A program made the translations under genes and the position numbers. This document shows positions 1-9,293 of a stretch of DNA of 64,000 nucleotides, one piece after another (the first letter of the stretch is position 1; each line of letters starts with the position of its first letter). The notes beneath the pieces are model-generated. The model had not been told where the DNA came from, did no database searches, and saw only the letters and a program-made list of their open reading frames with translations. Source of the stretch: Legionella sp. PATHC035. GTDB taxonomy: Bacteria > Pseudomonadota > Gammaproteobacteria > Legionellales > Legionellaceae. The DNA lies in NCBI RefSeq assembly GCF_026191115.1, contig NZ_JAPHOT010000001.1, positions 2,237,501-2,301,500 on the forward strand, in the 5' to 3' direction.

Positions 1-1262
1 ACATGATGTACGGAATATTTATAAGTGAAAAAACTAAGCAAGACTGCCGAAATTGCCACACCAAAACTTTGAGCTAATTGTTGGGTGGTACTCATAATGC
101 TGGTTGCCGCACTCATATTGTTTTCTGAGATGTTGGCATATGCGAGTGAGTTCATCCCCGTGTACTGTAAGGCGATGAAAAATCCATACATAAAGGTCAA
201 AAAGGCGATGACATAAACTGAAGTAAATTGGTTAATGTAAAAAAAGGACCAAAGAGACATACTCACTAGGACTGTATTTATAATGAGTAAATTTTTATAG
301 CCAAGCCAGCGAAGTATATGGACTGATAAGGGTTTAACCAAAAAAACGCCTACAGCAATTGGGGCAAGCAATAGACCGGATAGGCGAGGTGTATAACCCA
401 AAGCAATTTGTAAGAGTAGGGGCAATAAAAAAGGAACACCTCCAAAACTGAGGCGAGCTAATAAATTTCCTGCAACAGAAATCGAAAATGTACGGATATG
501 GAACAGTTCTACTTTAACAATAGGATGCTTTCTATTATGAGAGTGCTTGGTATACCCTCCCAATAAAAGGAATGCGATAAAAAGTGCCGTAATGATTTCG
601 GTTGCCGTTGCAGTCGATTCGCTAACCATCGATAAACCGAAGGTTAAGGTAGCCAGGCCACTGCCAAAAAGAATAAAGCCCAATTTATCCAGTGGCGGAA
701 CAGGGCTAGGGGGCATGTAAGGTAATAATTTACTTGATAAACCTACTGCAAGTACTCCGACAGGGATATTAACCCAAAAAATCCACCGCCAGGAAAAGCG
801 ATAGGTAATAATTCCTCCTAATAATGGCCCCAGCATCATGCCTAAGGAGGCAACCATGACAACGATACTCATTTTGGCGATTAACTCATGCCGTTCACAG
901 GTTCGTAAAATAATCAGACGGCCAATGGGCATCGTTAATGAGCCACCTAAACCTTGAACGATACGTGCGGTAATTAATTCCCATAAATTATTGGTGAATC
1001 CGCACCAGATGGAGCTCAAAGTAAAGACCGAGATCGCCGTCATAAAAACGATTTTTATACCAAATTTGTCAGCGATCCAGCCACTAATGGGAATAAAAAT
1101 GGCTAAACTCAACAGATAGCTAATCAGCGCCAATTTTAAATCCACCGGATTGACATTTAAACTCTGCGCCATCACGGGAATTGCGGTATTGATGATGGTC
1201 GTATCCACTGCCTCCATGAACATGGCAAAAGAGACAATGAATAGGATAATATTTTTTCTCAT
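1..1262 (-). CDS. DHA2-family MFS drug efflux transporter (EmrB/QacA type), 3' end outside window
   Basis: The minus-strand reading frame is open from an ATG at 1262 to the window edge, so about 420 N-terminal residues are visible and the C-terminus is missing. It begins MRKNIILFIVSFAMFMEAVD and continues with TTIINTAIPVMA, matching the first-helix motif D-TI-N-A-P of 14-helix DHA2 pumps. A loop GWIADKFGIK (motif A-like) and a GPLLGGIIT segment (motif C, antiporter signature) follow. Alternating hydrophobic segments run throughout. Family knowledge says such pumps are proton-driven multidrug exporters of the inner membrane; the substrate cannot be read here. It lies downstream of rep in the same direction, separated by a palindromic repeat, so it is probably transcribed separately. 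Confidence 0.88.
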   Translation of the reverse strand, partial: MRKNIILFIVSFAMFMEAVDTTIINTAIPVMAQSLNVNPVDLKLALISYLLSLAIFIPISGWIADKFGIKIVFMTAISVFTLSSIWCGFTNNLWELITARIVQGLGGSLTMPIGRLIILRTCERHELIAKMSIVVMVASLGMMLGPLLGGIITYRFSWRWIFWVNIPVGVLAVGLSSKLLPYMPPSPVPPLDKLGFILFGSGLATLTFGLSMVSESTATATEIITALFIAFLLLGGYTKHSHNRKHPIVKVELFHIRTFSISVAGNLLARLSFGGVPFLLPLLLQIALGYTPRLSGLLLAPIAVGVFLVKPLSVHILRWLGYKNLLIINTVLVSMSLWSFFYINQFTSVYVIAFLTFMYGFFIALQYTGMNSLAYANISENNMSAATSIMSTTQQLAQSFGVAISAVLLSFFTYKYSVHH

Positions 1263-1299
1263 GGGTTCAGTATATCAACAAGAGATAAATTTAAAAAAT

Positions 1300-1395
1300 C
1301 CTCGCTCCCACTTTCAGGTGAGAAAAAGGGTGAGGGTGTCCCACATATGCCCTATGGGCACCTTCCTCCCAGAGAAGAAGGGAGGTCTTGCGTAA
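1300..1395. repeat. Degenerate palindromic intergenic repeat
   Basis: Between rep and the efflux gene lies a stretch with a purine-rich run (GGTGAGAAAAAGGGTGAGGG) followed by GGCACCTTCCTCCC and, after a short spacer, GGGAGG. The CCTCCC/GGGAGG arms (1365-1370 and 1380-1385) can pair. A related block with GGCACCTTCTCCCC and a perfect palindrome occurs at 44983-45009, so this is probably a small dispersed repeat rather than a gene-specific site. Function unknown; it could end rep transcription. Confidence 0.4.
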
Positions 1396-1417
1396 CTTCG
1401 TTATCCCAGACTTCAAG

Positions 1418-3421
1418 CTACGATTCACTCAATAAACTCTTCAGTCCGGCTAAATGCGATTTAGCCAAATTTTTTGATTGCTCTTCGGAGCGTTCCACAT
1501 TTTTACCAAACCACTCTAAATGCTCAGGGGGTAGCTCATCCAGGAATCGACTGGGTAAACAGTCTTGCAATTCTCCGGCCCGACGTCTTTGTTTGGCTAA
1601 GGTAAAACATAATCCCCTTTGTGCTCGTGTAATTCCAACATAAGCCAAACGTCGTTCTTCTTCAATTTGCTCTTCGTCTATGCTCACTCGATGGGGTAAT
1701 AACTCTTCTTCCATGCCCACCAGATAAACGTAAGGAAACTCTAATCCCTTTGATGCGTGTAAGGTCATCAGTTGTAAGGTCTGATTGTCTTGCTCATCTG
1801 CTTGTTCCAATATGTCGATCAAAATTAATTTGTTGATGACTTCAGCTAATGTTTGTTCTGGATTTTTAGTTAACAAACGTCCTACCCACTCCAATAACTC
1901 CCAGACATTGTCCATCTTTTTCTGAGCCTTTGCTGGAGTGTCACATTGTTCGTAAATATAGGCCTCATAACCACTGTCTTCGACCATTTGTTTTAAAAGC
2001 TCAATGATCGATCCATTGATTAACCGTTTTTTGATTTCTTCTATCCAAGACTTAAAAACAAGCAGTGCAGCACGAGGTTTTTCTGCGACATACTCACTGA
2101 GGGCAAGATGATCTGCTGCATTATAAAGGCTAATCCCTCGGTTTTGAGCATAATGTCCTAAGGCATCAAGGCTGGACTCGCCTATGCCACGCTTAGGCGT
2201 GTTAATGACTCTTAAAAATGCGGCATCATCTGCCTCATTGCACAATAATTTCAAGTAGGCAAACACATCTTTGACTTCTGCTTTGGCAAACCACGATTGA
2301 CCACCACTGATGTTATAAGGAATACCATAATGGCGAAGTACTTTTTCAAACACGCGTGATTGATGATTACCGCGGTATAAAATGGCGTAATCACCATATT
2401 CTGTTCGGGCGCGTAGTTTATGGCTAATTAAATCCGCAACCACCTGCTCTGCTTCATCATTCTCATCCTTACAACGAATAACCCGTAACAGTTCGCCCTG
2501 GCCGAACTCGCTCCATAATTTTTTTTCAAACAGATGTTGATTGTTGGCAATAAGGTGATTGGCGGTATGTAAAATAATGTTCGTTGAACGGTAGTTTTGC
2601 TCTAACTTAATTATCTTTAATTGAGGGTAATCCTGCTGTAATTGTTGCAAATTTTCAGGTTTAGCACCTCGCCAGGCATAAATTGATTGGTCATCATCAC
2701 CCACTACAGTGAAACGCGCTTGAATCCCAGTTATTTTTTTTACCAAAAGATATTGGCTGGTATTGGAGTCTTGGTATTCATCGACTAATAAGTGGCGTAT
2801 TTTGTTTTGCCAATATTCGGTTACTGATGGATGTTCGGTCAATAGACTAACGGGAAGACGAATTAAATCATCAAAATCAACCGCATTGTAGGCTTTTAGT
2901 GCTTGCTGATAACGCGGGTACAGTAGGGCGGCTTCTTCATAATAGGGTGCATCGGAAGGGTTTTTAACGACTTGCTCCGGCGTGAGAAAATCATTTTTCC
3001 AGCGCGAAATTCGTTGTTGAATTTGGAGAATAAATTCGCGTTCTGTTGCTTTATTGGTAGGTAAAAAACCTCTTAGGATTTGTAAACAATCTTCGCTGTC
3101 AAAAATAGAAAAGCCTTTTTTCAGATCACATAAAGCAAGATCATGTTTGATCATACTTAAGCCTAAAGTATGGAAGGTTGCTACCTTTAAACCTCGGCGA
3201 TTTGCTGCTGGCAGGACGGCAGCAACGCGAGCACGCATTTCATTGGCTGCTTTGTTCGTAAACGTTACGGCACATACTGTGTTGGCGGCGTAGCCGCAAG
3301 TATTAATCAAATAGCCTATTTTTTGCGTTATGACTCGTGTTTTACCGCTTCCAGCTCCAGCAAGAACTAATAATGGTCCATCAATATAACGTACTGCTGC
3401 CATTTGTTGGCTATTCAACAT
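1418..3421 (-). CDS. rep: ATP-dependent DNA helicase Rep
   Basis: A 667-residue UvrD/Rep superfamily 1A 3'-5' helicase, close to the usual 673 residues of E. coli Rep. Motif I is LAGAGSGKTRVIT near residues 20-32, followed by motif Ia (AVTFTNKAANEM) and STFH-like ATFHTLGL. Motif II is LLVDEYQD, motif III VVGDDDQSIYAWRGA, motif IV EQNYRST and motif VI YVGITRAQ. Residues after the Walker A box (KIGYLI--CGY) track Rep better than UvrD or PcrA. Rep clears proteins ahead of replication forks and helps restart. The ATG at 3421 opens the MLNSQQMAAV start typical of Rep. No defects are seen. Confidence 0.96.
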   Translation of the reverse strand: MLNSQQMAAVRYIDGPLLVLAGAGSGKTRVITQKIGYLINTCGYAANTVCAVTFTNKAANEMRARVAAVLPAANRRGLKVATFHTLGLSMIKHDLALCDLKKGFSIFDSEDCLQILRGFLPTNKATEREFILQIQQRISRWKNDFLTPEQVVKNPSDAPYYEEAALLYPRYQQALKAYNAVDFDDLIRLPVSLLTEHPSVTEYWQNKIRHLLVDEYQDSNTSQYLLVKKITGIQARFTVVGDDDQSIYAWRGAKPENLQQLQQDYPQLKIIKLEQNYRSTNIILHTANHLIANNQHLFEKKLWSEFGQGELLRVIRCKDENDEAEQVVADLISHKLRARTEYGDYAILYRGNHQSRVFEKVLRHYGIPYNISGGQSWFAKAEVKDVFAYLKLLCNEADDAAFLRVINTPKRGIGESSLDALGHYAQNRGISLYNAADHLALSEYVAEKPRAALLVFKSWIEEIKKRLINGSIIELLKQMVEDSGYEAYIYEQCDTPAKAQKKMDNVWELLEWVGRLLTKNPEQTLAEVINKLILIDILEQADEQDNQTLQLMTLHASKGLEFPYVYLVGMEEELLPHRVSIDEEQIEEERRLAYVGITRAQRGLCFTLAKQRRRAGELQDCLPSRFLDELPPEHLEWFGKNVERSEEQSKNLAKSHLAGLKSLLSES

Positions 3422-3482
3422 CTTAAGGGGTTCTCACTCAAAAAAGAGCAATTATTGCCCGCTTAGGCAATTGAATCAACTA

Positions 3483-3632
3483 CTAATTCATGGAGCGTTC
3501 GACATCAAACTCTTCTTCACTATCAATTTCAATGAATTCGGGTTTGGTTTCAGGCTCCTTTGGTTCTTGAATACCAAAAACAACTTTATCAATCGTTTTA
3601 AAAAGGGGGGCTAGTATGTTTTTATCTATCAT
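3483..3632 (-). CDS. Small acidic protein, 49 aa, unknown
   Basis: A short minus-strand frame, MIDKNILAPLFKTIDKVVFG followed by an acidic tail rich in Pro and Glu (EPKEPETKPEF, DSEEEFDVE), ending in MN-stop. An AAAGGA Shine-Dalgarno sits about 8 bases before the ATG at 3632. It lies just upstream of rep in the same direction, with about 60 bases between them. The frame is short, but the good ribosome site and the protein-like composition favour a real gene. No family recognised; comparison of this locus in related genomes would settle it. Confidence 0.5.
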   Translation of the reverse strand: MIDKNILAPLFKTIDKVVFGIQEPKEPETKPEFIEIDSEEEFDVERSMN

Positions 3633-3716
3633 GATTTAGTCCTTTAAATTTTCAGAGTAGGTTCTAAAAGCATAGTTCAAGATAATTTTTTCTCCAGGAA
3701 AATTATAAAAAAATTA

Positions 3717-3725
3717 TGTTATACT
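3717..3725 (+). promoter_or_regulatory. Extended -10 promoter element of hslO
   Basis: TGTTATACT: a TG dinucleotide one base before TATACT, 52 bases upstream of the chosen hslO start. No good -35 hexamer is seen at the expected distance, which fits an extended -10 promoter. The stretch just upstream is A/T-rich. Confidence 0.5.
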
Positions 3726-3777
3726 CTGCATGCCCACAGTCCTCTTGTGGTTTGCCGTTATTTTATTTGAGTCTGTT

Positions 3778-4626
3778 ATGAAAGAATCTGATACCCTACA
3801 ACGCTTTATTTTTGAGCATGCCAATATCCGTGGTGAAATTGTCCATATTGAAAATACTTTCCAAACAATTATGAGCCAACGGCACTATCCTCCGATGGTT
3901 AAAAATTTGTTGGGGGAGGCTATCGTTTCCTGTCTGCTTTTGGCATCGAGTATTAAATTTCAAGGCAGTTTAAATTTGCAATTTCAGGGCGATAAACGAC
4001 TTCCTCTATTATTGGTACAATGTGACCATGAGTTTAATGTGAGAGCTTTTGCTCAATTTGCTGAAAATCTGGAAACAAAAGAGTACGCTACCGCTTTTCT
4101 CGAAGGACAGATGGTCATTACCATTAATCAAAACAATCAAACGAACTCTTACCAAAGCATGGTTCCTATCGAATCAACATCCATGGGTGAGAATCTAATG
4201 AATTATTTTGCTCAATCCGAACAAGTATCGACGCGTGTTTGGTTGGCTGTTAATGAGAGCGCAGCCGCGGGGATGTTACTGCAATTAATGCCAGGCCAAG
4301 ATACGATACAAAGAGAACAGTTTTGGGAATATGCGGTCCAATTAGGTCAAACAGTCAGTGAACTTGAGCTTTTGACTTTAGATAATGAAACCTTGCTGCA
4401 TCGTCTTTATCATGAAACGGAAGTACGGATATTTGATAGCCGTAAAACGCAGTTCAAGTGTCGCTGCAGCCTGGAGAAGATGAAACAGGTATTGAATGTT
4501 TTAGGTGAGGAAGAGGCACAAGAATTATTAAAAGAACAAGGTGAAGTGGCCATCCGATGTGATTTTTGTAATAAGAAATATACCTTTGATCCGATTGATG
4601 TAACGATGTTATTTCATAAAGGATAA
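3778..4626 (+). CDS. hslO: Redox-activated chaperone Hsp33
   Basis: About 282 residues from the ATG at 3778 (MKESDTLQRFIF); an upstream ATG at 3730 would add 16 hydrophobic residues not expected in Hsp33 and lies too near the promoter. The C-terminal redox switch is intact: a CRC pair (KCRCSLEKM) and a CDFC pair about 30 residues later, the C-X-C...C-X-X-C zinc site that releases on oxidation. The GEAIVSCLLLASSIKFQG segment and the TSMGENLMNYF region match the HslO core. Cytosolic holdase for oxidative stress. It is followed by a perfect palindrome that probably ends the transcript. Confidence 0.95.
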   Translation: MKESDTLQRFIFEHANIRGEIVHIENTFQTIMSQRHYPPMVKNLLGEAIVSCLLLASSIKFQGSLNLQFQGDKRLPLLLVQCDHEFNVRAFAQFAENLETKEYATAFLEGQMVITINQNNQTNSYQSMVPIESTSMGENLMNYFAQSEQVSTRVWLAVNESAAAGMLLQLMPGQDTIQREQFWEYAVQLGQTVSELELLTLDNETLLHRLYHETEVRIFDSRKTQFKCRCSLEKMKQVLNVLGEEEAQELLKEQGEVAIRCDFCNKKYTFDPIDVTMLFHKG

Positions 4627-4635
4627 ATTGTTGTC

Positions 4636-4663
4636 GATAGGTTGGGCTTTAGCCCAACCTATC
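4636..4663. terminator. Perfect 28-nt palindrome, probable bidirectional terminator
   Basis: GATAGGTTGGGCT, two T's, then AGCCCAACCTATC: a 13-bp perfect stem between hslO (+) and the convergent secreted-protein gene (-). There is no clear T-tract, so it may be a REP-like repeat acting as a transcript end. Related YAGG...CCTA elements occur at 9107-9129 and 61788-61812. Confidence 0.6.
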
Positions 4664-4685
4664 CGAGCGGGTTCTCAACGATTCA

Positions 4686-5552
4686 TTACAGGCAATATTT
4701 GTTCGGGTTTCTCTTCATACACAGGTTGGCGAAATAAAATCTTAAATCCGATACAAAGATATCTCCTTCCTTTTCCATCACAAAGATACGCTCGGGTTGT
4801 AATTCAAGATAATTGGATGCCTTTAAAATCGAGTGATAAATGGTGCCCGCAGAAGAGAAAAACCATTGGTCTAAAAAGGGTAGAATCACCTCGGGGTTGT
4901 TCGAATAAAATCGTTGATAAATATCCGCAATTAATTCCTTTCTCATGTCAAAATTACTTTTAAAATAAAGATTGTTCCGATCCTGACGGTAAAGCATCAT
5001 GGGAACTTGGTTGGGGTTGTTTTTTAAACCTGCATTCAGATTCATCGATACAATAACACCTTTGGCGCTCTCAAAGTCCAATGCTGATGTATTAAATAAA
5101 TTGTATCCATTATATTCTTGCAGATAGGCTTTTAAATAATCAACGGCTTTATCGGTTAATGGATCAAAATAACTCTGGATAGAAAAACTTACCGCTTCTT
5201 CATCCGGGCTCTCCTGATCATAACTGCAATTGATATAAGTGTTGTAAGTAAATAAATCAGGGGTAATTTTTTTTGAAAAAACACGCTCTATTTCATTTTC
5301 CACTTCTTCGCAACTGAGCCCCATTCCCTTGACATTCCCACGAACCCGTACGATTTGAGTTGGAAAATCAACAGTTCTTTGAGTCATTTGTTGCAAATTG
5401 GGTCTTACCTGCTCATTACTATAATGTCTGACTACGGTATTTTTATTGTTGGTTACTGGAGAAAAAATAAGACCATCGAAACCGGGATCCGAATGAGCAA
5501 AAGCAAGAAGGGGTGATAAACACAAAGTACCTAATAAACAGCTTATTTTCAT
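4686..5552 (-). CDS. Secreted protein of unknown function
   Basis: The start is set at the ATG at 5552, which has a strong AAGGAG site and opens a classic signal peptide (MKISCLLGTLCLSPLLAFA, cleavage likely after AFA). The frame is open 21 codons further upstream without a ribosome site. The mature part is about 270 residues with a few scattered cysteines (GLSCEEVE, INCSYD, NLCMKR, KYC at the end) that could form disulfides. No catalytic motif or known domain was recognised. It is convergent with hslO across the 4636-4663 palindrome. Likely periplasmic or exported by type II secretion; this is inference. Confidence 0.75.
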   Translation of the reverse strand: MKISCLLGTLCLSPLLAFAHSDPGFDGLIFSPVTNNKNTVVRHYSNEQVRPNLQQMTQRTVDFPTQIVRVRGNVKGMGLSCEEVENEIERVFSKKITPDLFTYNTYINCSYDQESPDEEAVSFSIQSYFDPLTDKAVDYLKAYLQEYNGYNLFNTSALDFESAKGVIVSMNLNAGLKNNPNQVPMMLYRQDRNNLYFKSNFDMRKELIADIYQRFYSNNPEVILPFLDQWFFSSAGTIYHSILKASNYLELQPERIFVMEKEGDIFVSDLRFYFANLCMKRNPNKYCL

Positions 5553-5837
5553 AATAAACTCCTTTTTTAATGAATTAGAATTCCATTCCAATGTTGGGCA
5601 GATTTGAAAAGCCATTGGGTAATTACGCTAACCTGATGGCAAGATATATCTTATCGGGTTTTAAGATTTGATCCCATGGATAATATAAATGGCAGCGCGA
5701 AAGGATCCATGATAAACCTTTAAATAAAATCTTTTAAGAACAGTCGAAATCATCCGTTACCTACTGTTGCTTATCATTTGATTTAATGGTTTTCAATTTG
5801 CTGTCAACAAGGTATCATTGCCGCTATTTTAATCATC

Positions 5838-6428
5838 ATGGCAATTACAATGACAATACTGGCTTTTTGTGGGCCTATAGGTAGTGATTTTAAGGGACTC
5901 AGTGAGCGATGTTATTCTTTATTAAATCAAGAAACCACCGTGCTCATTGACAGTTCTCGCTTTAATTCACTAGAGTTACTCCTCTCTGCAATTGAGAATG
6001 CACCGCGTGATGTGATTGTTTTTGGGCCTGATATTTTTTTAGAAGAAAAATTACGAGCAAAATTTGATATCAAGGTTTTTGTGGAAATGGATTCAGATCT
6101 TTGTTTGAGCAACTATTTAAAAACATTTAAATCATGTGCAGAGGATCTTGATCAACATTTGAAGGATTATTTTAGTCTCATTCAGCCTTTAAATGAAAAA
6201 ATAAGATTATCGGCCAAATTTGCAAATCTAAGACGTCCACAAGCAAGTTCAAATGATAAATTAATTGATTTGCTTGTCGATGAAAAAGGTAAGACTCTAA
6301 AGAAACACCAAATTTCTCAACCTAGAGATATGTTTTGGAAACCGGCATCTCAACAGCAATCAACTGATTCCAACACGATGGTTGATTCAGTTGCGTGTTC
6401 AAAATCAGAATTCAACTGGGATCAATAA
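5838..6428 (+). CDS. Uridine/cytidylate kinase-like protein with degraded P-loop
   Basis: 196 residues. The N-terminus MAITMTILAFCGPIGSDFKG lines up with the Walker A strand-loop of uridine kinase-type NTPases but lacks the GK[ST] signature. Further on, DVIVFGPDIFLEEKLRAKFD and IKVFVEMDSDLCLSNYLKTF resemble the uridine kinase segments that follow the substrate site (E-G-x-x-L-F, then K-x-F-V-D-x-D-x-D-x-R-L). The helix ending in QPLNEKIRLSAKFANLRRP fits the P-x-x-xx-x-x-P-x-x-xx-A-D region. So the fold is probably kept while ATP binding looks lost. The C-terminal 50 residues are low complexity (QQQSTDSN). No convincing ribosome site; ATG at 5850 is an alternative start. Confidence 0.65.
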   Translation: MAITMTILAFCGPIGSDFKGLSERCYSLLNQETTVLIDSSRFNSLELLLSAIENAPRDVIVFGPDIFLEEKLRAKFDIKVFVEMDSDLCLSNYLKTFKSCAEDLDQHLKDYFSLIQPLNEKIRLSAKFANLRRPQASSNDKLIDLLVDEKGKTLKKHQISQPRDMFWKPASQQQSTDSNTMVDSVACSKSEFNWDQ

Positions 6429-6540
6429 CTACGGAGTTCTAATAATCCACAAGTCGGGGCGCTCAATATTCTGAGGTATATTATAATATAAAGTATAAGA
6501 AGGATTTTTAGCTTCTGCGAAACGATAGGAGATTCTGACT

Positions 6541-6963
6541 ATGGACGTGGATATTTTATATATAGAAGACGATATTTTTGACATTGAAGCGATGCAACAT
6601 GTATTTGCCAAAATGGAAAAAAAGGTGAATATTGCTATAGCCAGGGATGCGAGACAAGCCCTGGATATGTTGTATGGACGTCATGGCAAGCAAAAAATTA
6701 ACCCGAAGGTGATATTGCTAGATCTCAACTTACCCAAGATGAATGGTATCGATTTTTTGAAGGAAGTAAGAAAAACGTTTGATTTTGAAAAAGTTAAAGT
6801 TTTTTTACTTACCGGTGAATATACGACTAAAGAAAAAATTGCTAAAAGTGAGTTACATGTATCAGGCTGCATCATCAAGCCCTTGCAATATACCGATGCA
6901 CTGAACATTGCATGGTGTCTTTCTGCCAGCGAAGAAATATCAAAGCTACTGTTTATGCAGTAA
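6541..6963 (+). CDS. Single-domain response regulator (CheY/Rcp1-like)
   Basis: 140 residues consisting of one receiver domain. Acidic pocket IEDDIFD near residue 8-13, phospho-acceptor Asp in VILLDLNLPKMNGIDFL (about residue 61), Thr in VFLLTGEY and Lys in GCIIKPLQYTDAL. The DLNLPxMNG wording is typical of Rcp1-type regulators paired with phytochrome-like or hybrid kinases. No output domain and no kinase gene next door, so it is an orphan here. An AGGAGA ribosome site precedes the ATG. The AT-rich stretch just upstream (TATATTATAATATA around 6477-6490) may hold its promoter. Confidence 0.9.
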   Translation: MDVDILYIEDDIFDIEAMQHVFAKMEKKVNIAIARDARQALDMLYGRHGKQKINPKVILLDLNLPKMNGIDFLKEVRKTFDFEKVKVFLLTGEYTTKEKIAKSELHVSGCIIKPLQYTDALNIAWCLSASEEISKLLFMQ

Positions 6964-7251
6964 TTGCAACGATGCCATTACGATTAAAATTCACTACTCG
7001 TAATATCCAGCTAACTCTAAAAAAGAATGGGATTCCCCAGGCTTAGACAATAAATTTTATTCCTTGAAATCTCAGATAATACTTGGTTTGACGCTATATT
7101 ATTGTATCGACAGAATTTTTTTATAGAGACCGCTTTCCTCTTTTCACCCCTTGCTTTAAAATTCTTTTGTGGATGCAAAGAATAACAATAATTTGCCAAC
7201 CAGGAAGGTAACAATTATTTATTATTTTAGACCGCGCCGATGAGGAACTCT

Positions 7252-9063
7252 ATGGGGTATACATTCAAAAGATTTTATCTTGCAATGATGTTAGTCGTTG
7301 TAAGTCCTATTCTTCTCGCTAAGGCAATTATCGATGCCGACGTACTTCAAAAGTTTAAATATCCCAAAGGTTCAAAGCAGGCCACATTATCACTTCTGGT
7401 GTTCTTGCATAATCAAGTGGAAAAAGAATCGTTTATCGAAGAAATAAAAAAAATTCCGGATGTGAAGATACAAGATTTAGGGTTTATGCCCGCAGTCGCA
7501 CTACAAGTTCCAAAGGATCGCAACATACTCTATCAAATTGCTCATCTAGATGCAGCGGCACAAATTTCTTCACATGCCGCAGCCTCACCGGAGTTGGATG
7601 TTAATGCCCAGGTTATCAAATTGGCGCCTTCATCTTTTTACCCGAATGTAAATAATTGGTGGGCGCATGGTTATACTGGTCAAAAAGGAATTGTTGGCAT
7701 CATCGACACTGGTGTAGATCCCTTGCATCCCTCTTTATCCAACAAAAAATTAATCGCGCAGCAAGATGTAGGTTCTGGGTACTCAAATCATCTTAATGGC
7801 GTAAAAGAACCCCATGCAACAGGGGTAGCCTGTATTTATGCGAGTAACCATGAGAAATACAAAGGCATGGCTTATGGAGTATCTACCATCATTTCTGGGT
7901 TAGCTGGAGAGGAAACCGGGGATCCCACAAATATTATGCGAACTATGGAGACTTTGGATTGGATGGTGAACCGTTCTGAAGTGAAGCCGACGCTTATTAA
8001 TTACAGTATGGGAAATGGTCGACTGGATTTAAATTGTCCTGTGTGTCCTGAATGGAGCGGGCTCGCAAAAGTCATAGACTATGTGGTGAACACCCAAAAA
8101 ATCCTTTGGGTAAAATCAGCGGGAAATGCTGGATACATAGAGCCAGCCCATCAATTTACTTTTGCCTCCACGCTAACCGTTCCTGGTGATAATTACAATG
8201 GACTGACAATTGCCAATATGAATACAGTGGTTACCGAAAATGATTCGGTTATTGTTAAAACAGCAGATAGGAGCAAACATCGTATAAGGGAAACCAGCAG
8301 TCGAGGGCCTACACCATTTGGAAGACGTAAACCTGATTTAACCGCCCCAGGTCATGATACCTTTACATGCGCTCCTGATCCCAAAGTTTATGGCTTTGTC
8401 TATTCGAATGCGATGAAGTATAAAGATGGATACCGCCTCATGGGGGGCACCAGTTCTGCAGCACCGCATGTAGGTGCTTCTGCTTTGTTATTACAGGATG
8501 CAGGAATTACAAATCCTATGGCCATCAAAGCCTTGCTTATTAACAGTGCAGATACCTGGACGGATGCCGGTACAGCAGACTCTGGACATACTAAAATCAT
8601 GGGCTCCGCGTGGAATAGAACCTACGGATGGGGGTATCTCAACATGGAAAAAGCATTTCAACAGAAAAATAATATTATAGAAAGTGAGTTAACAGTAGAA
8701 AAACCAATATGGGAATATGAGACCACCCTTAAAAGAGGACAAAAGGTTACCCTGGTCCATGAACGACGTGTGGGGTACACTGCGGAAGGAAATGAATGGA
8801 AGCTGAGTCATTTGGCATTAACTCTTATTGATTTAGAACACCAAAAAGTGATCGATAGCGATAACAGTCCTATTGATACGGTACATCAAGTTGCAAATTG
8901 TAAACGTGAACCTCAAGAAACAAAATGTTCAGAGGAAAGTAAAACCATGAGAGTTTTAGTGCGAGTGCAATTATTAAATAATTTCATCGAAGGCAGTTCC
9001 AGTGAGCCTTTTGCTATTGTGGTTCCTCCAAATGAGAATTCCGTTAAAAACCCTGAAAAATAA
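7252..9063 (+). CDS. Secreted subtilisin-like serine protease (S8)
   Basis: About 603 residues. Start chosen at the second ATG (7252) because GAGGA at 7242-7246 is then well spaced; the first ATG at 7240 overlaps that site. A signal peptide (YLAMMLVVVSPILLAKA) is followed by a propeptide-like region (residues about 30-115). Catalytic triad: Asp in GIIDTGVDPLHPS, His in PHATGVACIYA (HAT in place of the common HGT) and Ser in GGTSSAAPHVGASA. An NxxG oxyanion region appears as SAGNAGY. A 130-residue C-terminal beta-rich tail follows the catalytic domain. Probably exported, perhaps by the Lsp type II system; substrate unknown. Confidence 0.9.
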   Translation: MGYTFKRFYLAMMLVVVSPILLAKAIIDADVLQKFKYPKGSKQATLSLLVFLHNQVEKESFIEEIKKIPDVKIQDLGFMPAVALQVPKDRNILYQIAHLDAAAQISSHAAASPELDVNAQVIKLAPSSFYPNVNNWWAHGYTGQKGIVGIIDTGVDPLHPSLSNKKLIAQQDVGSGYSNHLNGVKEPHATGVACIYASNHEKYKGMAYGVSTIISGLAGEETGDPTNIMRTMETLDWMVNRSEVKPTLINYSMGNGRLDLNCPVCPEWSGLAKVIDYVVNTQKILWVKSAGNAGYIEPAHQFTFASTLTVPGDNYNGLTIANMNTVVTENDSVIVKTADRSKHRIRETSSRGPTPFGRRKPDLTAPGHDTFTCAPDPKVYGFVYSNAMKYKDGYRLMGGTSSAAPHVGASALLLQDAGITNPMAIKALLINSADTWTDAGTADSGHTKIMGSAWNRTYGWGYLNMEKAFQQKNNIIESELTVEKPIWEYETTLKRGQKVTLVHERRVGYTAEGNEWKLSHLALTLIDLEHQKVIDSDNSPIDTVHQVANCKREPQETKCSEESKTMRVLVRVQLLNNFIEGSSSEPFAIVVPPNENSVKNPEK

Positions 9064-9106
9064 TCGTCTATGAGTTTGAGAGGAGGTTAGGTGCGCCTCA
9101 AAGAAT

Positions 9107-9129
9107 GGTAGGGCCCAGACCCGACCTAC
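9107..9129. repeat. Short imperfect palindromic repeat
   Basis: GGTAGGGCCCAGACCCGACC, then TAC. The GTAGG and CCTAC ends pair. A similar element with the same ends lies at 61788-61812 and the perfect palindrome at 4636-4663 uses the same CCTA/TAGG arms, suggesting a dispersed family. No gene is seen in the surrounding 9064-9293 gap. Confidence 0.35.
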
Positions 9130-9293
9130 GTCTGCTTGAGTCCTATCCATTGTCCCAGAAAATGAAATTATTTATCCATTTATTCAATAATAAACCTTAG
9201 AGTTGCAAGCTATGATTATCATCCAGAATCAACCGTATGTTCTCGGGCAAGCATGGGAAAGCCTAAAATCATGCACGCCAATGAACGCTGGGG

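Noticed and set aside
7017..7214. 65-codon minus-strand frame before the subtilisin gene
   Set aside because: No ribosome site and no sequence character; likely chance in AT-rich DNA.
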